A stretch of DNA of 64,000 nt from Halomonas sp. Bachu 37. GTDB taxonomy: Bacteria; Pseudomonadota; Gammaproteobacteria; Pseudomonadales; Halomonadaceae. Location: contig NZ_CP137552.1 in assembly GCF_039691755.1 (NCBI RefSeq), positions 2,294,001 through 2,358,000 on the forward strand. The letters are read 5' to 3'. Under the pieces are notes generated by a model. It saw nothing but the letters and a program-made list of their open reading frames with translations, was not told where the DNA came from and ran no database searches. The translations under genes and the position numbers were made by a program. How positions within the stretch are numbered: position 1 is the stretch's first letter; each line of letters opens with the position of its first letter. Shown here one piece after another: positions 53,907 through 64,000 of this stretch.

Positions 53907-54445
53907 CGCGTCTCCTCGAGGGCGTAACGCCCGCCGCATTGACGATAGGCATGCCGACTGAACAGCACCTGATGCTCGATTCCGCCTAGCCCATGACGCT
54001 GCACGATATGCTCAAGCTGCGCGAGCACCTGATCCCGTCGAACCCCATGAATCATGCAGAAGAGGTTGAACGGCCACTCCGGCAGGCGGCGGGGCCGGCG
54101 GTAACACAGCGTGACGGCGGTTTCTTGCGCCAGGGTGTGGCCAACCCGTGTCACGTCCTGGTCGGGTACGTTCCATACCACCATGGCGTTGGCCTTGATG
54201 CCCAGGCTGCGATGACGCACGACCAGACCCAATCGCTTTATCAACCCCTCTTCCTGCCAGCGCTGCATGCAAACCATCACCTCGGCTTCCTCCAGCCCGC
54301 ACTGCTCGGCCAATACTTGCCAGGGATGCGCGACCAACGGCAGTCCCTCCTCCAGTAAAGCGCGCAGGTGAAGATGGGCGGAAGACTCATGATCCCGGCA
54401 ATCCCTTTCCAGGGTTTCTAGGGTAAGCGGCGTTGCGGTTGCCAT
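53903..54445 (-). CDS. nirL: NirL, siroheme decarboxylase subunit
   Basis: 180 residues from the ATG at 54445, chosen for a GGAG six bases upstream; a GTG at 54451 that overlaps the nirD stop is the alternative. AsnC/Lrp-like, with CYRRPRRLPEWPFNLFCMIHG, the motif shared with NirH. Works with NirD, NirG and NirH on siroheme. Confidence 0.91.
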   Translation of the reverse strand: MATATPLTLETLERDCRDHESSAHLHLRALLEEGLPLVAHPWQVLAEQCGLEEAEVMVCMQRWQEEGLIKRLGLVVRHRSLGIKANAMVVWNVPDQDVTRVGHTLAQETAVTLCYRRPRRLPEWPFNLFCMIHGVRRDQVLAQLEHIVQRHGLGGIEHQVLFSRHAYRQCGGRYALEETR

Positions 54446-54447
54446 AT

Positions 54448-54927
54448 TCACTCCAACTCAGCCCAGGGAATCGTAAACGCCAGGTCGATATGAAAACTCT
54501 CCTCCATCGGCAGGCGTAGGATCGAGCGCCCCAGCAAGGCTTCCAGTCGTGTCAGGCGTGCGGCCAGGCTCTTCTCCTCCGGCGCGGTAACCACGAACCA
54601 CAGATTGTAATGGTGCTCCCGGGCGTAGTTATGATTCACACCGGGGGTTTGATTGATGAGCTCTGCAAAGGCATCGCGCTGTTCCTCGGGAACCGCCACG
54701 GCGGCCAGCAGGCTGGCCCCGGCCATGGCGTGGTCGAAGACCGCCCCGACACGGCTCAGCACGCCCAGCGCCTGCAGCCGCTGCAGACGATCGATCACCT
54801 GAGCTTCGGACGTCCCGAGGCACTCGGCCATGGCGTGAAAAGGACGGGGGCATACCGGCAGGCCGCGCTGGTAGCTGTCGATCAAGCGGCGATCCAGCAT
54901 ATCGAGATCGTGGGAATGGCAATGCAT
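54448..54927 (-). CDS. nirD: NirD, siroheme decarboxylase subunit
   Basis: 159 residues from the ATG at 54927 (a GTG at 54933 is also possible). AsnC/Lrp-like N-terminal helix-turn-helix (MLDRRLIDSYQRGLPVCPRPF) and the NirG-type motif VNHNYAREHHYNLWFVVTAP. First of the d1-synthesis genes after nirS, 129 bp downstream of it. Confidence 0.91.
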   Translation of the reverse strand: MHCHSHDLDMLDRRLIDSYQRGLPVCPRPFHAMAECLGTSEAQVIDRLQRLQALGVLSRVGAVFDHAMAGASLLAAVAVPEEQRDAFAELINQTPGVNHNYAREHHYNLWFVVTAPEEKSLAARLTRLEALLGRSILRLPMEESFHIDLAFTIPWAELE

Positions 54928-55020
54928 TGGCACAGCTCACTTTTCATTGCGTCCGTCATGCACTTCTTTCGAGCACTACTGTCGTGCCTTTCCGTGTCGT
55001 GCATTCCCGACATAGGGAAG

Positions 55021-55046
55021 GGCAGCGGCCCCCTCGGGCCACTGCC
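55021..55046 (-). terminator. Hairpin between nirS and nirD
   Basis: An 11-bp stem (GGCAGTGGCCC with GGGCCGCTGCC on the minus strand, one wobble, 4-nt loop) lies 10 bp after the nirS stop. It has no U-tract, so partial termination or mRNA protection is likely, leaving more nirS than nirDLGHJEN transcript. Confidence 0.6.
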
Positions 55047-55055
55047 ATTGCCGGT

Positions 55056-57121
<2,066 letters not shown>

Positions 57122-57454
57122 ATGCCACACCTGTATCGCGCCATCCTTTTCGGTATCTCGGCACTATTGGCCGCCCAGGCCCTGGCGTCCGATATTTCTC
57201 CCGAGCGGAAACAAGAGCTTGAAACGCTGATTTACCAGGATTGTGGCTCCTGCCATGGCATGACCCTGAGAGGAGGCCTGGGTCCCGCCCTGCCCCGTGA
57301 ACGCATGAGTGCCTACTCGACCGATGGCTTGGCCGGGTTGATTCTGCAGGGCATTCCCGGTACCGCCATGCCCGGCTGGAAGGGATTGCTCAGTGAACAG
57401 GAGGCGCGCTGGATCGCCGAACATCTGCAAAACGACAATCCCCTGGAGCACTGA
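57122..57454 (+). CDS. nirC: NirC, small periplasmic cytochrome c
   Basis: 110 residues from the ATG at 57122 (TGGAGG upstream; a TTG at 57107 is less likely). Signal peptide of about 22 residues, then heme c motif CGSCH and a Met region PGTAMPGWKGLL. NirC is a small c-type cytochrome that serves NirS maturation or electron supply. It overlaps no gene and ends 13 bp before nirF. Confidence 0.92.
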   Translation: MPHLYRAILFGISALLAAQALASDISPERKQELETLIYQDCGSCHGMTLRGGLGPALPRERMSAYSTDGLAGLILQGIPGTAMPGWKGLLSEQEARWIAEHLQNDNPLEH

Positions 57455-57467
57455 TGCTGGAGTTATC

Positions 57468-58661
57468 ATGACCCTGATACGCAAATCACTTGCGAGCCTA
57501 ACGCTTCTGACACTTCTCTCCGGTTGCCAGACGGCTCCGAATACGCTGGGTGGAACGGGTGATCTGGGCGTGATCGTGGAACGTGCCACGGGCAGCCTGG
57601 CGGTGGTCAACACCAGTCGGCAACAACGCGTGGATCAGGTAGAAGGTCTGGGCGACCTCTCCCACGCCTCGGTGAAGTTCTCGCGTGACGCTCGCTACGC
57701 GTTCGTCTTCGGTCGTGACGGCGGGTTGAGCAAGGTCGACCTGCTCAGCGGCGAGATCACCGCTCGCGTCATGCAGTCGGGCAACAGTATCGGCGGGGCC
57801 ATCTCCCAGGACGGTCGTCTCGTTGCCGTGGCCAACTATGAGCCGGGCGGAGTGAAGATCTTCGACAGCGAGAATCTGGCATTGGTGGCCGATATTCCCG
57901 CCACCTGGCAGGATGAAAACGGCCAAGAGCAGCGTTCCAAGGTCGTGGGGCTCGTGGATGCCCCGGGAAATCGCTTCGTCTACAGCCTGTTCGAAGCCGG
58001 GGAAATTCATGTCGTCGACATGAACGCTGAAACACCCGAAATGACTCGCTTCACCGACGTAGGGAAAAACCCCTACGATGCCCTGATCGACCCGAGTGGA
58101 CGCTATTACATTGCCGGCCTGTTTGGCGAGGACGGTCTGGTTCTGCTCGATCTATGGCACACCGGTAGCGGAGTGCAACGCATCCTGCCCGACTATGGCC
58201 GTGGCGATGAGCGCCTGCCGGTCTACAAGATGCCCCACCTGGAAGGCTGGGCCATGGCGGGGAACGAAGCCTGGCTACCAGCGGTGGGACGCCATGAAGT
58301 GCTGGTTGCCGATAAGGATGACTGGGCGCTCATTGATCGTATCCCGGTCCAAGGTCAACCCATTTTCGTCATGAGCCGACCGGACGAGCGTCAGGTCTGG
58401 GTCAGCTTCGCCCATCCCGCTAATGATGTAGTGCAAGTCATCGATACCGAAACTCGCCAGATCACGGCCACGCTATTACCCGGCAAGGCCGTGCTGCACA
58501 TGGAATTCACTCCTCGCGGTGAACATGTCTGGATCTCGGCCAGAGATAGCGACCGGGTGACAGTCTACGACACCCGCACCCTACAGGAAGTGGCGCGCCT
58601 GAAAAGCGAGTCGCCAAGCGGCATCTTCTTCACCGACCGAGCCCACCGCATCGGGCTATAA
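57468..58661 (+). CDS. nirF: NirF, heme d1 biosynthesis propeller lipoprotein
   Basis: 397 residues from the ATG at 57468. A lipobox (LLTLLSGC) suggests a lipoprotein on the periplasmic side. The rest is a d1-like beta-propeller without a cytochrome c domain (HASVKFSRDARYAFVFGRDGG; GVKIFDSENLALVADIPATW), related to NirN and NirS. It acts late in d1 assembly. Placed with nirC on the strand opposite the rest of the nir genes. Confidence 0.94.
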   Translation: MTLIRKSLASLTLLTLLSGCQTAPNTLGGTGDLGVIVERATGSLAVVNTSRQQRVDQVEGLGDLSHASVKFSRDARYAFVFGRDGGLSKVDLLSGEITARVMQSGNSIGGAISQDGRLVAVANYEPGGVKIFDSENLALVADIPATWQDENGQEQRSKVVGLVDAPGNRFVYSLFEAGEIHVVDMNAETPEMTRFTDVGKNPYDALIDPSGRYYIAGLFGEDGLVLLDLWHTGSGVQRILPDYGRGDERLPVYKMPHLEGWAMAGNEAWLPAVGRHEVLVADKDDWALIDRIPVQGQPIFVMSRPDERQVWVSFAHPANDVVQVIDTETRQITATLLPGKAVLHMEFTPRGEHVWISARDSDRVTVYDTRTLQEVARLKSESPSGIFFTDRAHRIGL

Positions 58662-58681
58662 ACCCCTCGGCAAAGATGAGC

Positions 58682-58704
58682 CGAGATGTCCTATCGGCAT
58701 CTCG
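58682..58704 (+). terminator. Hairpin after nirF
   Basis: CGAGATG-N9-CATCTCG, 20 bp after the nirF stop, no U-tract. Weak terminator candidate for nirCF. Confidence 0.4.
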
Positions 58705-58748
58705 CTAGCGTGGTGCCGGGAGCATTTGACCCAAAGCGAGACATAAAG

Positions 58749-58762
58749 GTGACCCAAATCAA
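58749..58762 (+). promoter_or_regulatory. FNR/DNR box upstream of the cytochrome c-nosR genes
   Basis: GTGAC-CCAA-ATCAA matches 8 of 10 positions. A TAGTTT at 58785-58790 could be a -10 at class II distance, giving a start near 58797 and a leader of about 120 nt. Confidence 0.65.
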
Positions 58763-58918
58763 TAACAGCACAACCAGATTCCTTTAGTTTGAACCCTATA
58801 CACTTTCTCGCTATGTTTTATTCCAGTTCCAAAGAGCTCCCTTAGCATTTCCAACCAAGCGAGCTCACTGCTGAACTGGTAGTACTACCACTCAAAATAT
58901 GTATAAGGAATACCTGTT

Positions 58919-59221
58919 ATGAAACTTCTCGCATCGGCAATACTTCTCGGTTCCGTCGCTTTCGTTTCGGTTAGCGCTCAGGCGGATGGCGAAGCCACCT
59001 ACAACCAGGCATGCATGGCTTGCCACATGACGGGTGCCGCAGGCGCGCCCATACGCGGTAACGCCGAACACTGGGAGCCACGCATGGAAAAAGGCATGGA
59101 AACGCTCTATGACCACGCCATCAATGGCTTCCAGGCCATGCCGGCAAAAGGAGGACAGCTGTCCCTGAGTGACGACGAAGTGAAGGAGGCCGTCGACTAC
59201 CTGCTCGAACCGACGCTGTAA
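58919..59221 (+). CDS. Small periplasmic cytochrome c (c5-like)
   Basis: 100 residues with signal peptide (about 1-22, ending AQA-DG), heme motif CMACH (C32, C35, H36) and axial Met region QAMPAKGG. Length and pattern fit cytochrome c5/c551-type electron carriers. It is 25 bp upstream of nosR and shares its promoter, so it may feed NosZ, and perhaps NirS, as no nirM gene is present in the window. Confidence 0.88.
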   Translation: MKLLASAILLGSVAFVSVSAQADGEATYNQACMACHMTGAAGAPIRGNAEHWEPRMEKGMETLYDHAINGFQAMPAKGGQLSLSDDEVKEAVDYLLEPTL

Positions 59222-59246
59222 CTCTCTTACTTAAAAGGAAAACGCA

Positions 59247-61391
59247 ATGCCCCGCGTGGTTTTCCCGCCCCATCTCGTTGGCCTCTGGACTAGTCTTCTG
59301 CTGTTGTTGATGGTGGCGCTGCCCGTCCAGGCCATCGAGCTTGAGCAAGTCCGCGCGGGATTTCCTTCTGCCGAGCGTCTCGCGGAAGCCGAATCCCAAT
59401 GGCCGGTCAGCCGGGTGCTGGCCGGTGACGATGAACTGCTCGGCTATGTCTACGAAAGCGTGGATATCGCTCCCATTCCCGCCTACTCCGGAAAACCGGT
59501 CAATGTCCTGGTGGGAGTGGATATCGAAGGGCGCATCGTCCAGGCCGATATTCTCAGCCACGCAGAACCCATCATGCTGGTGGGTATTCCGGAAACGAAG
59601 CTTGAAGGCTTCGCCGACGAACACGTTACGGCCCATGTCAATGACAGGCTTCGGGTCGGTGACAATCTCGACGCCATTTCCGGCGCGACCGTGACGGTCA
59701 TCGTAGTCAGCGACACCATCATGCGCAGCGCCCGGCAAGTGGCCGCCGAACAGCAACTCATCGCGGACCTTTCACTGGCACCGCCGGCCCGGGTGCTGGA
59801 TGAGGTATTCACCCCCGCCGACTGGAGCGCGCTCACCGGCGACGGCACCATCCGCCGCCTGCACCTGACCCACGGTGAAGTCGACGAAAGCTTCATTGGC
59901 ACTGCCGCCGAAGACTACCTGCGCACACCGCAACCCGCCGACAAGACCTTCATCGAGCTGTTCTACACCTACCTCAACCCGCCGACCGCCGGACGCAATC
60001 TGTTGGGCGAGTCTGGCTACGAGCAGCTCATGGCCGAATTGGGCGAGAACGAGCATGCCATCGCCGTGATGGGCCGGGGCGACTACTCCTTCAAGGGGTC
60101 GGGGTATGTGCGCGGCGGTATCTTCGATCGTATCGAGCTTTCTCAGGGCAGCACCCGGGTCAGCTTTCATGACAGCGACCATATCCGCCTGGGCAACCTG
60201 GCCCTCGATGGAGCGCCGTCGCTGGCCGAGCGCGATATTTTCATCATCCGCGAGGAAGCGGGTTTCGATCCCGGCCAGCCCTGGCAGCTGGATCTGCTGG
60301 TGCGTCGTGCTTCCGGCCCCCTGGATACCGAATTCAGCCGCTTCAGTGCCGACTACAGCGTGCCCGAGGCCTATATCGAGCGCCCCGAACCGCCAGTGGA
60401 GGAGGCGATCTGGGTGCAGGTCTGGCGCGACAAGGCGTTCCAGATCGGCGTGCTGGGCGCCGGCCTGCTGGTACTCACCGGTATCATGCTGTTTCAGGAC
60501 GTGCTGGCCCGCCGCCCCCGTGTGCTGAATCCACTGCGCCAGGGTTTCAAGATCTACACATTGTTCTTCATCGGCTGGTACTCGTTGGCCCAGCTATCGG
60601 TCGTCAATATCCTCACCTTCACCAATTCGCTGATCAGCGGCTTCAGCTGGACCTCATTCTTGATCGATCCGATGATGTTCATCCTCTGGTCGTTCGTCGC
60701 GGTGAGCCTGCTGCTGTGGGGCCGTGGAGTGTTCTGTGGCTGGCTGTGTCCTTTCGGGGCGCTGCAGGACCTGGTCAACCAGATCGCCCGCAAGCTGAAG
60801 GTCAAACAGATCGAGGTGCCCTTCGGCCTGCATGAGCGCCTATGGGCGATCAAGTACATCATTCTACTGGCGCTGTTCGCCGTCTCGTTGCATTCGCTGG
60901 GTACCGCCGAACGCTACGCCGAGGTGGAGCCGTTCAAGACCGCGATCACGTTGCGCTTCCAGCGCGATTGGGCCTTCGTGCTCTACGCCCTGGGCCTGGT
61001 CGCCATCTCCGCCTTCAATCACAAATTCTATTGCCGCTACGTTTGCCCGCTGGGTGCGGGATTGGCGATCCCTTCCCGCCTGCGCCTGTTCGACTGGCTC
61101 AAGCGTCATCGCGGTAGCTGCGGCACCCCGTGTCAGATATGTGCCAACGAATGCGAAGTGGCCGCCATCCATCCCGATGGCCGCATCAATGCCAACGAGT
61201 GCCACTACTGTCTCGATTGCCAGGTGACCTACTACGACGACCAGCGTTGCCCGCCCATGGTCAAGCGCCGCAAGCGCTTCGAAAAGGCGACCAGAGTGTC
61301 TTCCAGTGCCTCGGCAAGCGTCGGGACCCATGACCCCGGCAATGCCGGAAAAAGCAAATTGCAGCGAATCCCTACTCTGCAGGAGGAGTGA
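59247..61391 (+). CDS. nosR: NosR, flavoprotein/iron-sulfur membrane protein for N2O reduction
   Basis: 714 residues. Signal peptide, periplasmic FMN-binding domain with the covalent-flavin motif SGATVTV (about 150-156), several membrane segments from about 400, then cytoplasmic ferredoxin-like domain with [25 protein letters not shown] and [10 protein letters not shown]. NosR is needed for nosZ expression and for electron delivery to NosZ. It ends 4 bp before nosZ. AAAAGGAAAA precedes the start. Confidence 0.96.
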   Translation: MPRVVFPPHLVGLWTSLLLLLMVALPVQAIELEQVRAGFPSAERLAEAESQWPVSRVLAGDDELLGYVYESVDIAPIPAYSGKPVNVLVGVDIEGRIVQADILSHAEPIMLVGIPETKLEGFADEHVTAHVNDRLRVGDNLDAISGATVTVIVVSDTIMRSARQVAAEQQLIADLSLAPPARVLDEVFTPADWSALTGDGTIRRLHLTHGEVDESFIGTAAEDYLRTPQPADKTFIELFYTYLNPPTAGRNLLGESGYEQLMAELGENEHAIAVMGRGDYSFKGSGYVRGGIFDRIELSQGSTRVSFHDSDHIRLGNLALDGAPSLAERDIFIIREEAGFDPGQPWQLDLLVRRASGPLDTEFSRFSADYSVPEAYIERPEPPVEEAIWVQVWRDKAFQIGVLGAGLLVLTGIMLFQDVLARRPRVLNPLRQGFKIYTLFFIGWYSLAQLSVVNILTFTNSLISGFSWTSFLIDPMMFILWSFVAVSLLLWGRGVFCGWLCPFGALQDLVNQIARKLKVKQIEVPFGLHERLWAIKYIILLALFAVSLHSLGTAERYAEVEPFKTAITLRFQRDWAFVLYALGLVAISAFNHKFYCRYVCPLGAGLAIPSRLRLFDWLKRHRGSCGTPCQICANECEVAAIHPDGRINANECHYCLDCQVTYYDDQRCPPMVKRRKRFEKATRVSSSASASVGTHDPGNAGKSKLQRIPTLQEE

Positions 61392-61395
61392 ACTA

Positions 61396-63273
61396 ATGAG
61401 TGACAAGAAAAAAGTGATCGAGAACCTCGGCCGCCGCCATTTCTTGCGCAACAGCGCTGTAACCGGCGTGGCCGGTGCAGGTCTGGCCAGCGGCTTCGGT
61501 GCGGGTGCGCTGCTCAACAGTCGACAAGCCCAGGCCGCCAGCGCCGAAGGGGTCGAGGTGGCACCCGGCGAGCTCGATGAATACTACGGTTTCTGGAGCG
61601 GCGGTCACCAAGGTGAAGTCCGGGTGCTCGGTGTACCTTCGATGCGTGAGCTGATGCGCATCCCCGTGTTCAACATCGACAGCGCCACCGGCTGGGGCAT
61701 CACCAACGAATCCAAGCGCATCATGGGCGACTCGGCGCGCTTTCTCAACGGCGACTGCCACCATCCGCACGTCTCGTTGACCGACGGCAGCTACGACGGC
61801 AAATACCTGTTCATCAACGACAAGGCCAATACCCGGGTGGCGCGTATTCGTCTCGACATCATGAAGACGGACAAGATCACCACCATCCCCAACGTCCAGG
61901 CGATTCACGGCCTGCGTCTGCAGAAGGTGCCTTACACCAAGTACGTCTTCGCCAACGCCGAACTGCCGATTCCGCAGATCAACGACGGTCGCGACCTGGA
62001 GAACCCGGAAAACTACTTCACCATGTTCAACGCTATCGATGCCGAAAGCATGGACGTGGCCTGGCAGGTGATCGTCGATGGCAACCTCGACAACACCGAT
62101 GCCGACTACACCGGTCGCTTCGTTGCCTCCAGCTGCTACAACTCGGAAAAGGGCATGACCTTGACCGAAACCATGCGCGCCGAGCGCGACTGGGTGGTGG
62201 TGTTCGATGTCGAAGCGATCGAAGCCGCCGTCGCAGCCGGCGACTACAAGACGCTGGGTGGTGTGGACGTGCCGGTACTCGACGGTCGCAAGGGCTCGAA
62301 GCTGACCCGCTATATCCCCATCCCCAAGAACCCGCATGGCGTGAATACCTCGCCGGACGGCAAGTATTTCATTGCCAACGGCAAGCTCTCGCCGACCTGC
62401 TCGATCATCGCCATCGACAAGCTGCCGGACCTTTTCGACGGCAACATCGAACCGCGCGACACCATCGTCGGTGAGCCCGAACTGGGCCTCGGCCCGCTTC
62501 ACACCACCTACGATGGCCGGGGTAATGCCTATACCACCCTGTTCATCGATAGCCAGGTGGCGAAGTGGAACATCGAGGACGCCATCCGCCACTACAATGG
62601 CGAAGACGTCAACTACATCCGCCAGAAGCTCGATGTGCATTATCAGCCGGGGCACAACCACGCGAGTCTTACCGAGTCCCGCGATGCCGATGGCAAGTGG
62701 TTGGTGGTGCTGTCGAAGTTCTCCAAGGACCGCTTCCTGCCGGTAGGCCCGCTGCACCCGGAAAATGACCAGCTGATCGACATCTCCGGCGAAGAAATGA
62801 AGCTGGTACACGACGGCCCCACCTTCGCCGAGCCCCACGACTGTATCCTGCTGCGTGCCGACCAGCTCAGCCCCAGCCGGGTGTGGAAACGCGATGACCC
62901 CTTCTTCGCCGAGACCGTCGCCATGGCCGAGGCCGACGGCGTCAATCTGGAAGGCGAAAGCAAGGTAGTCCGCGACGGCAACAAGGTGCGGGTCTACATG
63001 ACCTCTATCGCCCCGCAGTTCGGCCTGACCGAATTCAAGGTCAAGCAGGGCGACGAGGTGACCGTGGTGGTCACCAACCTCGACCAGGTCGAGGACCTGA
63101 CCCACGGCTTCGTCATGGTCAATCATGGCGCCTCCATGGAGATCGGCCCGCAGCAGACTTCCAGTGTCACCTTCACTGCCGACCGGCCCGGGGTGCACTG
63201 GTACTACTGCAGCTGGTTCTGCCACGCCATGCACATGGAAATGACCGGTCGCATGCTGGTCGAACCCGCCTGA
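61396..63273 (+). CDS. nosZ: NosZ, nitrous oxide reductase (clade I, Tat-exported)
   Basis: 625 residues from the ATG at 61396 (AGGAGGAG upstream). A Tat signal (RRHFLRN, 13-19) marks clade I. CuZ histidines are seen in CHHPHVS, GHNHAS, NPHGV and EPHDC, and the CuA domain ends with [14 protein letters not shown]. It reduces N2O to N2 in the periplasm. The long minus-strand frame across this gene is a codon-bias shadow. Confidence 0.98.
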   Translation: MSDKKKVIENLGRRHFLRNSAVTGVAGAGLASGFGAGALLNSRQAQAASAEGVEVAPGELDEYYGFWSGGHQGEVRVLGVPSMRELMRIPVFNIDSATGWGITNESKRIMGDSARFLNGDCHHPHVSLTDGSYDGKYLFINDKANTRVARIRLDIMKTDKITTIPNVQAIHGLRLQKVPYTKYVFANAELPIPQINDGRDLENPENYFTMFNAIDAESMDVAWQVIVDGNLDNTDADYTGRFVASSCYNSEKGMTLTETMRAERDWVVVFDVEAIEAAVAAGDYKTLGGVDVPVLDGRKGSKLTRYIPIPKNPHGVNTSPDGKYFIANGKLSPTCSIIAIDKLPDLFDGNIEPRDTIVGEPELGLGPLHTTYDGRGNAYTTLFIDSQVAKWNIEDAIRHYNGEDVNYIRQKLDVHYQPGHNHASLTESRDADGKWLVVLSKFSKDRFLPVGPLHPENDQLIDISGEEMKLVHDGPTFAEPHDCILLRADQLSPSRVWKRDDPFFAETVAMAEADGVNLEGESKVVRDGNKVRVYMTSIAPQFGLTEFKVKQGDEVTVVVTNLDQVEDLTHGFVMVNHGASMEIGPQQTSSVTFTADRPGVHWYYCSWFCHAMHMEMTGRMLVEPA

Positions 63274-63305
63274 CGCTTCAGTAGTGCTGTGAAAGAAGCC
63301 ACGAT

Positions 63306-63328
63306 GCGGGCCGACACGTTCGGCCCGC
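63306..63328 (+). terminator. Hairpin between nosZ and nosD
   Basis: GCGGGCCGA-CACGT-TCGGCCCGC, a 9-bp stem without a U-tract, 33 bp after nosZ. Probably a protecting or attenuating hairpin within the operon. Confidence 0.55.
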
Positions 63329-63342
63329 TGCGGGAGATTGCC

Positions 63343-64000
63343 ATGAAACGATATCGCGGCTTCATCGGCCGCCTGCTCCCCTTGGTATGGCTATGGCTGC
63401 CGGGCGGAGCTTACGCTGTCGATTGGCACGCCACCCCCGGCGAGCCGCTGCAACCTCTGGTCGAACAGGCCGCAGACGGCGACCGACTGTTGCTACCGGC
63501 GGGACGCTACCCCGGACGGGTCGTTGTCGACCGCACTCTGCACCTGCAGGGCGAACCAGACGCCGTACTCGATGCGCAGGGCCACGGCAACGCCATGGTG
63601 CTGGCCGCGCCCGACACTATTGTCGAAGGGTTACGTATCGAAGGCTGGGGCCGCAACCTGACCGAGCTGGAGGCGGGCATCTTCGTCGAGCCCGACGCTC
63701 ACGGCAGTACCATTCGCCATAATCGCCTGACTGGGCCCGGTTTCGGTATCTGGCTCGATGCCGTCAGCGATGTACGCGTGATCGACAACACCATTCGCGG
63801 TGATACCAGCCTGCGCTCTCAGGATCGCGGCAACGGCATTCACCTGTACGATGTCAGCCAGTCCATCATCGAATCCAACGATGTCGCGCAAACCCGCGAC
63901 GGCATCTATCTCGACAATAGCCGCCACAATGTGCTGCGCGGCAATACCCTGCACGATCTACGCTACGGCGTTCACTACATGTACTCATTCGACAATCACC
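63343..64000 (+). CDS. nosD: NosD, copper-processing periplasmic protein, cut by window edge
   Basis: 219 codons from the ATG at 63343 (GGGAG upstream) to the window end. Signal peptide, then the beta-helix repeats of the carbohydrate-binding/CASH type (NRLTGPGFGIWLDAVSDVRV; RDGIYLDNSRHNVLRGNTL). NosD supports CuZ assembly with NosF and NosY, which should follow outside the window. Family length is about 430. Confidence 0.95.
   Translation, partial: MKRYRGFIGRLLPLVWLWLPGGAYAVDWHATPGEPLQPLVEQAADGDRLLLPAGRYPGRVVVDRTLHLQGEPDAVLDAQGHGNAMVLAAPDTIVEGLRIEGWGRNLTELEAGIFVEPDAHGSTIRHNRLTGPGFGIWLDAVSDVRVIDNTIRGDTSLRSQDRGNGIHLYDVSQSIIESNDVAQTRDGIYLDNSRHNVLRGNTLHDLRYGVHYMYSFDNH

Noticed and set aside
61393..63234. 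613-codon minus-strand open frame across nosZ
   Set aside because: Composition is His/Val/Gly-rich shadow sequence in exact antisense to nosZ; no motif or ribosome site supports it.

Overview
The window reads as a chromosomal segment from a high-GC, halophile-type gammaproteobacterium. A Halomonas-like denitrifier is the best guess; this is inferred from protein flavour, gene content and layout, and no rRNA or tRNA gene is present to confirm it. Genes are dense, often overlap by 4 bp, and most have a clear Shine-Dalgarno sequence.

Layout. 1-8.9 kb (minus strand): the truncated ndpA/yejK gene, a YadGH-type ABC exporter, a small parvulin, a translationally coupled trio (membrane acyltransferase, class A beta-lactamase-like hydrolase, anchored phospholipase D-like protein), then a dctPQM TRAP transporter. 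10-14 kb: an SDR gene destroyed by an internal deletion, a LysR regulator, a CaiB/BaiF CoA-transferase and an HMG-CoA-lyase-type enzyme. 13.8-17.2 kb: a PD-(D/E)XK-like protein with an in-frame amber codon, an unknown membrane/coiled-coil protein, and a divergent WYL regulator with a perfect palindrome between them. 17.4-36.3 kb: an orphan siderophore-binding protein, a chemoreceptor, an RND pump with a divergent AcrR-type repressor and operator, GNAT, phosphatidylcholine synthase, a UDG-family protein, FbaB, GST, an IS5-family element inside TetR sequences, an ABM monooxygenase, an SLT lipoprotein and a three-gene ABC importer of the putative selenate/phosphonate type.

36.4-64 kb is an anaerobic respiration island. 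It holds hemN, ubiU-ubiV (oxygen-independent ubiquinone synthesis), nsrR, a small membrane gene with norE-norF, norD-norQ-norB-norC with nnrS, a secreted protein of unknown function, the heme d1/nitrite reductase genes nirS-nirDLGHJEN facing nirC-nirF, then a small cytochrome c, nosR, nosZ and the start of nosD. Together these reduce nitrite to NO, N2O and N2 and make the d1 heme, quinone and heme needed for it. No nitrate reductase, dnr/anr gene or nosFYL lies in the window.

Regulation is partly visible. FNR/DNR-type boxes (TTGAT-N4-ATCAA-like) lie upstream of ubiU, norE, norC, nnrS, between nirS and nirC, and upstream of the cytochrome c-nosR operon. NsrR-like 23-bp inverted repeats accompany the norE, norC and nnrS promoters. 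In norC and the norE operon the geometry fits DNR activation near -41.5 with NsrR covering the start point.

The least explained parts are the amber-interrupted nuclease-like gene beside the WYL regulator, the coupled acyltransferase/hydrolase/PLD trio, the secreted protein inside the denitrification cluster, and several decayed genes.
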